From: Pontibacter aydingkolensis
Lineage (GTDB): Bacteria; Bacteroidota; Bacteroidia; Cytophagales; Hymenobacteraceae
Assembly: GCF_019443125.1 (NCBI RefSeq)
Contig: NZ_JAHYXK010000028.1
Location: forward strand, 1 to 40,728
Length of the DNA: 40,728 nt
Direction of reading: 5' to 3'
Part shown: positions 7,079-15,387 of the stretch, in pieces
Layout of the letters: each line of letters begins with the position of its first letter
Numbering within the stretch: the first letter of the stretch is position 1
Notes under the pieces: model-generated
What the model was told of the DNA's origin: nothing
What the model saw: only the letters and a program-made list of their open reading frames with translations
Database searches by the model: none
Made by a program: the position numbers and the translations under genes

Positions 7079-8203
7079 ATGGCTACTGTTGATACAAGCG
7101 ATTTTTTTACGACACAGCGGGACACATCAGATATCAAATCACAGATACTGAACGACTTTTTCAGGGACTGGTGCAATGCCATACTTCAGGGGCAGCGCTA
7201 TAAATCTAACCACATGCTGGCCTATATTGATCTGTATGCCGGTGAAGGAAAGTATGAAGACGGAAAAACAGCCACACCGGTTAAAATATTGAACAGCATT
7301 TTTGGCGCAACCGACAGGTTTAACCTCAATAAGATCGTTCGTACTTTTTTTACGGACGAAAAACCTGCTGTTACACAAAAGCTAAAGCATAACCTGGAAG
7401 CGCTGCCATACTACGAGAACCTGATCTATAAGCCGGTTATACTTAACGAGGAATTAAATTTTACTCTGTTGGCCAAGCTGCTCGGCACCGACACGCCAGC
7501 ACTGATGTATACCGATCCGTTTGGTTATACTTTTTCGCAGCAGATGCTCCTGCAGTCCGTTAAACGCTGGGGGCTGGATGTGTTTATGCTTTTTAGCCCA
7601 GCCAAAATGCGCCCGGCCATACTTAACGCCACAGACGATGACCTGACAACAGAGATATTTGGAGCGGCGCGCATAGCTAAGATTAAGGAATTCTGTGAGC
7701 GTTACCAGGATGCCGGCCAGCGTGAGGATTTTATGGTAGACAGCTTTGAAGATATTTTTAAAGAAAAGGATTACAAAACATTCCGGTTTAAAATAAGTCT
7801 GCCTAAAAAGAACCAAACCAGCCATTACCTCTTTTTTGTATCTAAAACGGATACGGCATACATGAAGATGAAGGAGCTAATGCTAAGCTACAGCGATTTT
7901 CAGGAGGACGGCGTGCCCTTATTTGGAGCCAACATCAAGCACCAGCTGTCCCTATTCCAGGAGCAGTACAGGTATTCTATAAAAAACCTTATTGCAGAAC
8001 TTTCTGGCAGTACAGCGTTTTACAACAACCTGCCACTCGATAGTATCTACAGGCACCACAACATCGGCACCAACTACATTCGTGGCAATTACCTTGAAGC
8101 CTTTGAAGTACTAAGAAAAGATGGACTTATAGAAGCCATTAACCCGATCAGCAGAAAGCCAATGCGGAAGGTGTCCTTTTCGTCTATTATATCTTATAAG
8201 TAG
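7079..8203 (+). CDS. tcmP: Three-Cys-motif partner protein (TcmP family)
   Basis: A 374-residue protein of the TcmP family. The N-terminal module has a methyltransferase-like glycine motif, IDLYAGEGKYEDG (residues 50-62), and a DPFGYTF motif (from residue 146) at the position of a DPP-type catalytic motif, which suggests an AdoMet-binding Rossmann fold (inference). The C-terminal third (about 280-374) resembles a winged helix, ending near FEVLRKDGLIEAINP. In many genomes tcmP sits beside a three-Cys-motif DUF5131/Gp37-Gp68 gene. No such partner is next to it here: the neighbours are a DUF3943 protein and a VOC protein. Function is unproven; phage or mobile-element association is reported for the family. 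Confidence 0.85.
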   Translation: MATVDTSDFFTTQRDTSDIKSQILNDFFRDWCNAILQGQRYKSNHMLAYIDLYAGEGKYEDGKTATPVKILNSIFGATDRFNLNKIVRTFFTDEKPAVTQKLKHNLEALPYYENLIYKPVILNEELNFTLLAKLLGTDTPALMYTDPFGYTFSQQMLLQSVKRWGLDVFMLFSPAKMRPAILNATDDDLTTEIFGAARIAKIKEFCERYQDAGQREDFMVDSFEDIFKEKDYKTFRFKISLPKKNQTSHYLFFVSKTDTAYMKMKELMLSYSDFQEDGVPLFGANIKHQLSLFQEQYRYSIKNLIAELSGSTAFYNNLPLDSIYRHHNIGTNYIRGNYLEAFEVLRKDGLIEAINPISRKPMRKVSFSSIISYK

Positions 8204-8339
8204 GTTGGAGGTTTAATTGTTAAATTGTTGGCTGCTAATTGTTGAATGCTCTCTCATACTGCAAGTTGCGCTCTCAAAAGCTTGTGCTATAGAGTTTAAT
8301 CATATGAAATAATCCTTTAAATCAATCTAATCCGCTTAA

Positions 8340-8834
8340 TCACCGGTCCAGTTCTAATAGCAGGTCCTGCAAATCCAAAGGGCGGGTGTACATGTGCAGT
8401 GATCCGTCTTCATGTTTAGGCCATTCTTCTTTTGGCCGGTCCCAGTAAAGTTCTACGCCATTTTGGTCTGGGTCTGATAAGTATAAAGCTTCTGAAACGC
8501 CATGGTCTGACGCGCCGGAAAGCGGATAGTTTGCCTCGATCAATCGCTTCAAAATGGCAGCCAGATCTTTGCGGGTAGGGTAGAGGATAGCAGTATGGAA
8601 CAATCCTGTACTACTGGCTGGAGCAGGCGAGCCGCCCTTACTATACCAGGTATTCAGGCCGATATGATGGTGGTAGCCACCCGCCGAAATAAAAGCTGCA
8701 TCTTTGCCATACATGGTGGTAAGTTCGAAGCCCAGCAGGTCGCAGTAAAACTTCATGGCCCGGTCAAGGTCGGCTACTTTTAGGTGTACATGGCCGATGC
8801 GGGTTTGAGTAGGTAAAGTATAGTTTTGCGGCAT
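8340..8834 (-). CDS. VOC family protein, catechol 2,3-dioxygenase-like
   Basis: A 164-residue protein starting MPQNYTLPTQTRIGHVHLKV. A longer frame extends upstream to 8939, but it overlaps the GerW gene and adds a basic non-VOC leader, so the ATG at 8834 is chosen. Candidate metal ligands are the His in GHVHLKV, the His in GLFHTAI and the Glu in NGVELYWDRP, the spacing seen in CatE/extradiol dioxygenase-like proteins. YHHHIGLNTW lies between them. It is 22 bases downstream of the GerW-like gene on the same strand and probably co-transcribed with it. Substrate unknown. Confidence 0.85.
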   Translation of the reverse strand: MPQNYTLPTQTRIGHVHLKVADLDRAMKFYCDLLGFELTTMYGKDAAFISAGGYHHHIGLNTWYSKGGSPAPASSTGLFHTAILYPTRKDLAAILKRLIEANYPLSGASDHGVSEALYLSDPDQNGVELYWDRPKEEWPKHEDGSLHMYTRPLDLQDLLLELDR

Positions 8835-8856
8835 AATTTGTAATCCGGTTAGCAAG

Positions 8857-9258
8857 CTATTTCTTTTTATGCTTCTTGCCTTTTTTCTTGTCATTCGGGG
8901 AGAAAATGGCAGTAATAGTTTTTGCTGTAAGGTAGGCAAATAAACTGCCTATGGCCACTATTTTTACCGTTGACTGTGGGTCCCGAATAGAGCGGAACCT
9001 GGTGTTACCCTCCTTTATCTCGATGTACCCTACTGGCGTCATCGATACGCCACCTCCGCCACCGGAGCCTCCTTCCTTATCCTTGGTTCCTGCTCCACCT
9101 CCAAAACCATAGGCAGCCCGGGCTACAGGCACAATCGTTACACCATCCCGCTCAATAGGTTTTCCATAGATATTTGCCGCATTGGCCGCGATGCCAAGCT
9201 TTTCAGCCAGACTTACGACTAATCTACCTTCGTTGTCGGTTTTATCTTTTTCCTGCAT
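8857..9258 (-). CDS. GerW/YtfJ-domain protein
   Basis: A 133-residue protein from the ATG at 9258 (an in-frame upstream ATG at 9291 would add 11 residues). It carries the Spore_YtfJ signature: a YGKPIERDGVTIVPVARAAY segment, then the Gly-rich GFGGGAGTKDKEGGSGGGGG and VSMTPVGYIEI. A hydrophobic helix (VAIGSLFAYLTAKTITAIF) and a Lys-rich tail follow. The domain was named from Bacillus spore germination but is widespread in non-sporulating bacteria, where its function is unknown. The C-terminal helix suggests membrane association. Confidence 0.85.
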   Translation of the reverse strand: MQEKDKTDNEGRLVVSLAEKLGIAANAANIYGKPIERDGVTIVPVARAAYGFGGGAGTKDKEGGSGGGGGVSMTPVGYIEIKEGNTRFRSIRDPQSTVKIVAIGSLFAYLTAKTITAIFSPNDKKKGKKHKKK

Positions 9259-9351
9259 ATTCAACTTAATTAAAAAGTCAGAACAAGGCAACGGCTCTAC
9301 AACCGAAACCTTAGTTCAGACTTTTATACTTTTACCGCTCTGTTAATGTTA

Positions 9352-10221
9352 TCAGGCAATAACAGACCACTCTTTTGTAGCTTCTTTTGTGTAGTCCTTA
9401 AAACTTCGGGGAGCATGGCCGAGTAATGCAGTTACACGCTCAATATCCTCTGAGGTAGCTTTTAACCCTTGCTCCTGAAAGTACTCATACATCAGCCTGA
9501 AGTCGAAGACCATCCACTCTGGCATAAACTGCACCATCATGTTTTCCCAGGCGTCCATATCGTTGCCAAAGTATGAAACTGATGTATTCAAGGCTTCGCT
9601 CCACAGCTTGGCTGTATTTTGGCCGGTAAGTACATCAGGGCCTACCAGGTTATAAACTTTACCATCGTGGCCTGAAGTAGTAAGTGCAATGGCAGCTGCC
9701 TCTGCAATGTCGCGCACATCTACCCTGGATAAACCTATATTACCGATTGGCTGAATGTATATACCCTGATGCAAAAGAGCATCTTTAAACCAGTTGTCGT
9801 TTTGATAAAAGTTGTTTGGCCGTAAAAAAGTATAGGATATTCCGGATGCTTTTATAGCCTCCTCTATAGGTAGCTTTGAGCCAAAGTGAGGTAAGTGCAG
9901 CGCTTTGTCGTAATCGTGCACCGACATGTAGACAATTCGCTTTACACCAGCCAGGCGTGCCCCGTTTACTGCAAATAAACCTTCGCTGGTTTCGGTGGTA
10001 CTTACAGGGTTGGCCATAAATACGCCGTCCATACCTGTAAAAACGGTGCGTACTGTTTTAGGGTCAAGTATGTTGCCTACTACAGCTTTTGCCCCTTCTG
10101 GCAGTTGGTTTGCCTTTTCAGGTTCGCGTGTGAGCACATAAACTTCTACGTTACGGGCAAGCAACTCTTTTACTGTTTGGGAGCCTACTGTCCCGGTACC
10201 CCCGATTACTAATACTTTCAT
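9352..10221 (-). CDS. NmrA-like atypical short-chain dehydrogenase/reductase
   Basis: A 289-residue NAD(P)-binding protein. The N-terminal MKVLVIGGTGTVGSQTVKEL is the GxxGxxG Rossmann motif of atypical SDRs of the NmrA/quinone-reductase-2 type. Other segments include ISYTFLRPNNFYQN (substrate-side loop), SRVDVRDIAEAAA and KVYNLVGPD. Classical SDR YxxxK catalysis is not evident, as is usual for NmrA-like members, which act as redox sensors or as quinone or aldehyde reductases. It is transcribed in the same direction as the GerW gene but 93 bases away with no overlap, so co-transcription is uncertain. Confidence 0.87.
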   Translation of the reverse strand: MKVLVIGGTGTVGSQTVKELLARNVEVYVLTREPEKANQLPEGAKAVVGNILDPKTVRTVFTGMDGVFMANPVSTTETSEGLFAVNGARLAGVKRIVYMSVHDYDKALHLPHFGSKLPIEEAIKASGISYTFLRPNNFYQNDNWFKDALLHQGIYIQPIGNIGLSRVDVRDIAEAAAIALTTSGHDGKVYNLVGPDVLTGQNTAKLWSEALNTSVSYFGNDMDAWENMMVQFMPEWMVFDFRLMYEYFQEQGLKATSEDIERVTALLGHAPRSFKDYTKEATKEWSVIA

Positions 10222-10546
10222 AGTTCAATCAGTTTATATATTGGAGAATAAGATTCTTTAGTTTAATTTATTAAGTGAGATTTTTTAACTGTTTAAGTAT
10301 ATGATGTGTTAGTAAATTAAAATAATGAATAAAAATAGTTATATACGATTTATTCCAGTCTATGATAGCTTCCCCTCACTAAGCTTTTAGTATTATTCGC
10401 CATGAGTTTTCCTTTAAGTTAGTTTGTAAGCATGTGGCGTGCATTTATACATGGAGTTTCTAAAAAGTTAACTACATAAATTAATTGCCAACTAGCCTGC
10501 ATTTACTTCGTTTAAATGGAAGTGAGTTAAATCTAATGATGCAGCT
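10222..10546. other. 325-base AT-rich intergenic region
   Basis: No gene or strong hairpin is seen between the divergent NmrA-like gene and the disordered-protein gene. It is clearly AT-richer than the flanking coding DNA, includes one AAGTATA (about 10284), and must hold the promoters of both neighbours. No full TTTG/TAnnTTTG pair was found by eye. Confidence 0.5.
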
Positions 10547-11287
10547 ATGAACAGAAACTTTGAAAATGAGAACCGCCAGCGCAAAAGCGCTTATGCAGAT
10601 TTTGACGAATATGGTAATCCGCTTACAGGCAATACAAATAGCTTGTCCAGGTACACACCGCAAAGTAAGTATGGCTCGTTTGGCAGAAACACACAAAGCC
10701 AGGTTAGGGGCCAGAAGCAGCAAAGCTCTAACAGTGCTGCTACCGACAGACAGACGAATGCAAGCCACGCATACGGAGACATGAGCCATGGCACGCGCTA
10801 TGGCGAAGGTGGAAGTTACGAAGGCGGCGGCTCAGGTTATGGTCATTCTTACTATAGTATGAGAGGCAGCGAAGGACCAGGATTTTCGAGACAGGAAGGC
10901 AACTGGTCTGAAAGCAGGCAATATGGCATGGGGGACTACGATAAATTCATGAATCGTAATTACGGCTACTTCGGCCGCTCCAGCGGTGGGGGTTACACAG
11001 GAGAAGATAGCAGAAGGCCAGGCCAGGGAACAGGAAGTGATTACATAAACGAACGTTACTATAACGAACCGTATGAAGGCAGTTATCGCGAAAGCTCCGG
11101 GTACGATCGTGGCTATAGCGGCTTCGGAGATACTGGCTATGGCGCTACCCGCTACAATATGCGTGACCAGGACCGTGAACGCAGTGCGAACAGTAACCGG
11201 AGCTTCAGAAATGAACAACGTAACTACAGCGACAGAAATTATGATGATCGTAACAGAAACCGCTTTAACCCCGATATGGATTGGTAA
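10547..11287 (+). CDS. Gly/Tyr/Arg/Ser-rich intrinsically disordered protein
   Basis: A 246-residue low-complexity protein built from Tyr, Gly, Arg, Ser, Asn and Asp, with many GY, RY and SGYG dipeptides, and almost no aliphatic residues. There is no signal peptide, membrane segment or recognised domain. Composition resembles prion-like/RGG-type phase-separating regions, but bacterial examples are little studied. The gene is followed directly by a strong terminator, so it is monocistronic. A second protein with the same composition is encoded at 32709-33497 and would be of similar length (262 residues) if an in-frame stop were ignored. Function unknown. Confidence 0.82.
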   Translation: MNRNFENENRQRKSAYADFDEYGNPLTGNTNSLSRYTPQSKYGSFGRNTQSQVRGQKQQSSNSAATDRQTNASHAYGDMSHGTRYGEGGSYEGGGSGYGHSYYSMRGSEGPGFSRQEGNWSESRQYGMGDYDKFMNRNYGYFGRSSGGGYTGEDSRRPGQGTGSDYINERYYNEPYEGSYRESSGYDRGYSGFGDTGYGATRYNMRDQDRERSANSNRSFRNEQRNYSDRNYDDRNRNRFNPDMDW

Positions 11288-11308
11288 GCAAGTATAAGAT
11301 ACCTCAGC

Positions 11309-11350
11309 AGATCAGCCGGTTGGTTAATACCTAGCCGGCTGATCTTTTTT
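11309..11350 (+). terminator. Intrinsic terminator of the disordered-protein gene
   Basis: Arms AGATCAGCCGG (11309-11319) and CCGGCTGATCT (11335-11345) form an 11-bp perfect stem followed by a run of six T (11345-11350), 22 bases after the stop codon. Confidence 0.88.
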
Positions 11351-11402
11351 ATGACATTAAGCTGCCTGTAAAGTATGAAATCATAGTTAGCATGTACTAT
11401 AC

Positions 11403-11864
11403 TCAGGTCTGCTTCATAGTATCCTGTTCTATTAAAATAAGGCTTTCGGAATTAATACAGTAGCGTAAGCCCCATGGCTCTGGCCCATCGTTAAACACAT
11501 GCCCTAAATGGCAATCGCATACATTGCACAACACTTCTATCCGCTGCATATTATGGCTATCATCAAAAACATACTTTATTACATTTTTGCGCAATGGCTG
11601 TGTAAAGCTGGGCCAGCCAGATATGGCGTGGTACTTTGTGGTGGAGTCAAATAACAGGCTGCAACAACCCACACAGGCATATAAGCCCGGGCCATAAAAA
11701 CGACAGTAGGTATTGCGATAAGGCGGCTCTGTGCCTTTTTGCCTTACTACATGGTATTGCTCCGGAGTCAGCTGTTGTTGCCATTCATTTTCTGTTTTTT
11801 CCAATCTCCGTAGCGGCTCCGGGTTGCCATACTTAGCATACCTTATCACATCATACCAACGCAT
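11403..11864 (-). CDS. msrB: Peptide methionine (R)-S-oxide reductase
   Basis: A 153-residue MsrB that reduces methionine R-sulfoxide in proteins using thioredoxin. It has the two zinc-binding CxxC pairs (YACVGC and CNVCDC), the substrate loop SGWPSF, HLGHVFNDGP, and the catalytic Cys in RYCINS near the C-terminus. A GTG codon directly precedes the ATG at 11864, which I take as the start. No signal peptide is visible, so it acts in the cytoplasm. It faces the disordered-protein gene across its terminator and has no operon partner. Confidence 0.95.
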   Translation of the reverse strand: MRWYDVIRYAKYGNPEPLRRLEKTENEWQQQLTPEQYHVVRQKGTEPPYRNTYCRFYGPGLYACVGCCSLLFDSTTKYHAISGWPSFTQPLRKNVIKYVFDDSHNMQRIEVLCNVCDCHLGHVFNDGPEPWGLRYCINSESLILIEQDTMKQT

Positions 11865-11917
11865 CACTAGTAAAATTTATAGCTTATTTACGCTGCTGTA
11901 AGTATTTGTACAAAACA

Positions 11918-11946
11918 AAAAGGCCCGGAGTAATCCAGGCCCTTTA
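11918..11946. terminator. Imperfect hairpin between msrB and the hydrophilic protein gene
   Basis: AAAGGCCCGGA (11919-11929) pairs with TCCAGGCCCTTT (11934-11945), with one bulge and one mismatch. It lies after the 11972-12325 gene on the reverse strand, with a run of T in that direction (the AAAACAAAAA at 11912-11921 of the given strand), so it may terminate that gene. Confidence 0.5.
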
Positions 11947-11971
11947 ATTTTATACTTTATTGTAATACAAG

Positions 11972-12325
11972 TTATTTGTTATTCTTGTCTTCTTTATCTT
12001 GTTCGTCTGCTCTCTGGCTTAAAGAGGTGCTGTCGTTAGCCTGGTTGTTGCGGAATTCCTTGTCTGTACTGTCTGCACCGCGGCTTGTAGTGGTTGGGTT
12101 GGCGATAGAACCCTGTGGGCTATTACCATTCCTTGAATATTGGCCTTTTTCTCCTTTGTTAGAGCCCTCTTTATTTGACTTGTTTTCACCTGATTTGTTT
12201 TCACCGCGTGTATTGTCAGCGCCTCCTGCCACAGGTCCAGTGTTTGTTCCTTGCGGACGTCCGCTTACATTTTTATCCTTCTCAAAATCTCCCTCGTTCT
12301 GTATGTTTCTATTATTCGTACTCAT
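11972..12325 (-). CDS. Small hydrophilic disordered protein
   Basis: A 117-residue protein made almost entirely of Asn, Ser, Gly, Lys, Asp, Glu, Gln and Thr, with no hydrophobic core, signal or membrane segment. It contains a direct repeat of GENKS, visible in DNA as tandem 15-base units near 12180-12210. Composition is that of hydrophilin/LEA-like stress proteins, but no LEA motif is present and I do not assign a family. The start is ATG, and a weak hairpin follows the gene. With the Gly/Tyr-rich proteins at 10547 and 32709 it makes three disordered proteins in this window. Confidence 0.72.
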   Translation of the reverse strand: MSTNNRNIQNEGDFEKDKNVSGRPQGTNTGPVAGGADNTRGENKSGENKSNKEGSNKGEKGQYSRNGNSPQGSIANPTTTSRGADSTDKEFRNNQANDSTSLSQRADEQDKEDKNNK

Positions 12326-12359
12326 CGTTTGTTTCCTTTTGGTTTAAAATAATTTAAAT

Positions 12360-12381
12360 CCCCTTCTGTTTACAGGAGGGG
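12360..12381. repeat. Inverted-repeat intergenic element (short copy)
   Basis: CCCCTTCTG (12360-12368) and CAGGAGGGG (12373-12381) form a 9-bp stem with one G-T pair and a TTTA loop. It resembles the stem of the elements at 197 and 5058 but lacks their GCAGGGGTG tail. Confidence 0.4.
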
Positions 12382-12552
12382 TTCTCGTTTGTACGAAGAA
12401 AATCTGGTATAAGGTTAACTAATCTGGTATGGTCTGGCAGGCCAACATCACTTTTAAGAATTTTAGCTGCTTTTTGTTTCAGTATATTTTCTGTGTTGTA
12501 AGGCACTATGGCTATATTAGTGATGATTAATTGGAATTTGATCAGGTGCTCA

Positions 12553-13362
12553 TCAGCGTTGATTTAAGGTGTTAATTAATTTATCCAGTTTTCTCTGGTA
12601 ATCAGGGTTCTCATTCATGCCGTTGTGGCCTTGTCCGCTAAGTATGATGTTCTTGTCAGCCGGTTTTAGGTGTGCTTTCAACTTATCGGCAGAGCCGTGG
12701 TATATTATTTCGTCCTTGTCTCCGTGAAAGATAGCAACAGGCGCCTTTACGTTATCCAGAAAACGGAAAGTCTCGAATTTATACTTCAACAGAAAACCGG
12801 GTATGATGGGATAGAGGTTACTGGCCAGGTCGGAGAGGCTGTAGTAAGGGGCCTGAAGTATGAGTAGTTTAGGATTATTTTCGGAGGCAAGTTTAGTCGC
12901 CGCTGCCGTACCGATGGAGTAGCCGGCTATAACAATTTCAGGCTCATTGTATCTGTTTTTAAGCTGGTCATAGGCGCGCTGCACATCGTCGTAAAATTGA
13001 CCTTCGCTACTTATAGAACCTTCGCTTTTACCATAGCCGCGGTAATCAAGTATAAAAAAGTCGTAGCCCATGTTAGTGTAGCTTTCGTATGCCCATCCCC
13101 AGGAGTTAACAGAGCCGGCATTACCATGCAGATAGAATACCAGCCCTTTAGGCGCAGTTGTCTTGAAGAGTAGCCCATGCAATTTTATTCCATCAGTAGT
13201 CTGTACAAAGATCTCTTCAAATTCCTGCTCGAAACTAAACTCATGGTTAAGCTGCAACTTTTCCGGAAAAAAGATCAGGTTCTCCTGCTTGAAAAATGCC
13301 AGGCTCATAAGTAATAGGTAAACAGTTAAAAGTATGGCTTCAATCTTAAGTATGGTGCTCAC
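12553..13362 (-). CDS. Membrane-anchored alpha/beta hydrolase (Bem46/ABHD13-like)
   Basis: A 269-residue serine hydrolase. Residues 5-24 form an N-terminal membrane anchor (ILLTVYLLLMSLAFF). The fold motifs follow: oxyanion strand FYLHGNAGS, nucleophile elbow GYSIG, acid loop FHGDKDEI and the catalytic His in GHNGM. FILDYRGYGKSEG before the elbow is typical of the Bem46/ABHD13 group (esterase or acyl-protein thioesterase-like, substrates unknown). The start is GTG, and the first coding bases (ATACTT) form part of an AAGTATA-type heptamer. It is divergent from the DUF389-like gene and monocistronic. Confidence 0.87.
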   Translation of the reverse strand: MSTILKIEAILLTVYLLLMSLAFFKQENLIFFPEKLQLNHEFSFEQEFEEIFVQTTDGIKLHGLLFKTTAPKGLVFYLHGNAGSVNSWGWAYESYTNMGYDFFILDYRGYGKSEGSISSEGQFYDDVQRAYDQLKNRYNEPEIVIAGYSIGTAAATKLASENNPKLLILQAPYYSLSDLASNLYPIIPGFLLKYKFETFRFLDNVKAPVAIFHGDKDEIIYHGSADKLKAHLKPADKNIILSGQGHNGMNENPDYQRKLDKLINTLNQR

Positions 13363-13485
13363 AGGTTATCTGGTTTATGCTGCCCGGGTTTGTAAAGCCA
13401 GCTGGTGTGGCGTAATAACTTTTGTACGCTGTTAAAGTATAATTGTCTGTGTCGTTTTAAAGGCAGTTAACAAAGTACAAGCAAC

Positions 13486-14409
13486 ATGCGCTTAATCACT
13501 GTAAAAGCACCTGAAGGACATGGCAAAAGTATAGCTGAACTGGCCTTTACCGCTGGTGCAAAGCAAGTGTCGGTTCGGCAGGAAAAGAAGTACTACCCTG
13601 ATCAAAGAGAAACGATGCTGGATGTGGTGGAGGTAGAGACAGCTACTCCCATTGCGAAGAATTTTGTTGAGAGCCTGATGTCCTCCGCCTTCTATGACCC
13701 TGCTAAATTTGCTTTTACTGTTCAACATCCCGAATCACTTTTCGCACATGAGCCTCCTAAGAAGGAAACATATCCCATTGTAAGACCTACGACTGATGTT
13801 TATCAGGAATTATGGCAGTTTACAAGCGTTACCAGTAGCCTGATAAGCAGGGTCTTTCTCTCTTCTGTGCTGCTGGCTTACGGAATGGTAGAGGATATGC
13901 TTCCGCTCATCATCGCAGGCTTGCTGTTTTTACCCTATCACCACCACATGCTCGGAACAGGCTTTGGTGTTGTAATAAGAGAATGGCGCTTTTTTTTCCA
14001 GGGACTCCTGGCACTACTGGTTTCTACCGCACTTATAGTAGGGGCAGGGGCATGTGTCGCCTTGTTTACGGAGCCTCCTATAGGCTTTAAAGAATTTGGA
14101 TCTCCTTTATCGGGTTTTGTTCTCTCGGCTGTAATTGGTGTTGCGGCTGCAATGGCAGCTATAGATGATGCCGGACGAAGAGAACTGATAGGTCTTGCTG
14201 CTACGGCTCATATTTCTGTTTATCCTGCCTGGTTTGGCCTTAAGCTTGTTTTTGGGTTTGAAGAGGGAGATAAACTGTGGGAACATTTGCTTACATTCGG
14301 CATCAATATAACTACATTAACATTGGCAGCAGGTATTACATTTGCGGGAATAGGTATGCGTGGAGACGGCATCAGGAGATTTGTAAGTGAGGAAACTGGC
14401 ATACAGTAG
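13486..14409 (+). CDS. DUF389-like integral membrane protein
   Basis: A 307-residue protein with an N-terminal soluble domain (about 1-80, beginning MRLITVKAPEGHGKSIAELA) and about five or six hydrophobic segments from residue 115 onward (for example LPLIIAGLLFLPYHHHMLG and FFQGLLALLVSTALIVGAG). The combination of a 'v..PeGhg..v..lA' domain with a multi-span membrane region resembles DUF389 proteins. The usual DUF389 membrane motifs are divergent here, so the assignment is tentative. A transport or sensing role is possible. It stands alone between divergent and convergent neighbours. Confidence 0.6.
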   Translation: MRLITVKAPEGHGKSIAELAFTAGAKQVSVRQEKKYYPDQRETMLDVVEVETATPIAKNFVESLMSSAFYDPAKFAFTVQHPESLFAHEPPKKETYPIVRPTTDVYQELWQFTSVTSSLISRVFLSSVLLAYGMVEDMLPLIIAGLLFLPYHHHMLGTGFGVVIREWRFFFQGLLALLVSTALIVGAGACVALFTEPPIGFKEFGSPLSGFVLSAVIGVAAAMAAIDDAGRRELIGLAATAHISVYPAWFGLKLVFGFEEGDKLWEHLLTFGINITTLTLAAGITFAGIGMRGDGIRRFVSEETGIQ

Positions 14410-14481
14410 CAAACAAATTGATTGATATTTAACTCTTTGAAACACTCAGTGAGATAGGCGATACCCAAGCAATTTAGCTGC

Positions 14482-15387
14482 TTATACCTGGTTCTCGAGT
14501 GCTTTTAGAATATCCTGATCTGGCACAGAAAGCACCTCCTGCATGTCCTGTTCTTCTATCTGGGCATAGACTGCTTTCGCCTGATTTACCAGTTCTTTGA
14601 ACAAACGGCGGTGGAGGCTTTTTTGCGGCAGGTACTCGGGGTGCCATTGTACACCCAGTATGTAATTATGTTGGTTATGCTCAATTGCCTGTACAACCCC
14701 GTTGGGTTCCCATGCTACAATATCGATGTCTTTGCCCGTTTGCTGCACCGCCTGGTTATGAAGTGCGTTTACGGCTAGTTTATCTGTGCCAAGTATAGCT
14801 TTCAGCTTACTGCCTTGCTTTAGTTGCACCTCTTTCACCGGAAAAATACTGGCCGGATTAGGTTCTTCGGTATAAAAAGTATGGATGCTCTTATAAAGTG
14901 TACCTCTAAAGTATACATTCATAAGCTGCGCTCCACGGCAGATGCCCATCACAGGAAGCCCCTTCTTTACAGCCTGATCGAGTAGTTGCAGCTCTAGGTG
15001 GTCACGTGCCCTGTCCAGGCCAAAACTTAATTTACGGCTCAGCAGCTTACGCACAAAAAACAGTGCCGGAAAGTATAACCAGCGCAGAAAACGCCCCACC
15101 CGCTGAAAAATATTCTTGTTTGGGTCATGTAACGTTCGCTGCAGGTAATCGTCCAGCACATGCTCCTGCTCGTAAGTACTGGGGTCAACGTCAGCACCTC
15201 CGCCAATGATCAGGGCCTGAAGCCCGTCTGCTGTTTTGGTTTTGCCCGGGGTTACATGCACGGGCCATCCGCCGGCAAGTAATACGCCAAGCGCTGTAAA
15301 GAGCCAGGCTGCTTCGCCTCCTTTGTCTGGTCCTGTTATACCAATTGTTGGCCTGCTCCGGTCTATCTTTTGCTTCAGCTTAGCCAT
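14482..15387 (-). CDS. Class I glutamine amidotransferase-like gamma-glutamyl hydrolase (peptidase C26)
   Basis: A 301-residue protein with the class I GATase triad: nucleophile Cys in MGICRGAQLMNV (about residue 149) and the His-x-Glu pair in GVQWHPEY (about 248-253). LAVNALHNQAV between them is typical of the PuuD/gamma-glutamyl-GABA hydrolase group. Such enzymes cleave gamma-glutamyl amides in the cytosol. The N-terminal part contains an extra basic hydrophobic insertion (about residues 85-125, FLRWLYFPALFFVRKLLSRK) not usual in PuuD. Its ATG overlaps the end of the amidoligase gene by 13 bases, so the two are translationally coupled. Confidence 0.88.
   Translation of the reverse strand: MAKLKQKIDRSRPTIGITGPDKGGEAAWLFTALGVLLAGGWPVHVTPGKTKTADGLQALIIGGGADVDPSTYEQEHVLDDYLQRTLHDPNKNIFQRVGRFLRWLYFPALFFVRKLLSRKLSFGLDRARDHLELQLLDQAVKKGLPVMGICRGAQLMNVYFRGTLYKSIHTFYTEEPNPASIFPVKEVQLKQGSKLKAILGTDKLAVNALHNQAVQQTGKDIDIVAWEPNGVVQAIEHNQHNYILGVQWHPEYLPQKSLHRRLFKELVNQAKAVYAQIEEQDMQEVLSVPDQDILKALENQV

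Noticed and set aside
8835..8939. N-terminal extension of the VOC gene at 8340
   Set aside because: It overlaps the GerW gene and adds a basic leader unlike VOC proteins, so ATG 8834 is preferred.
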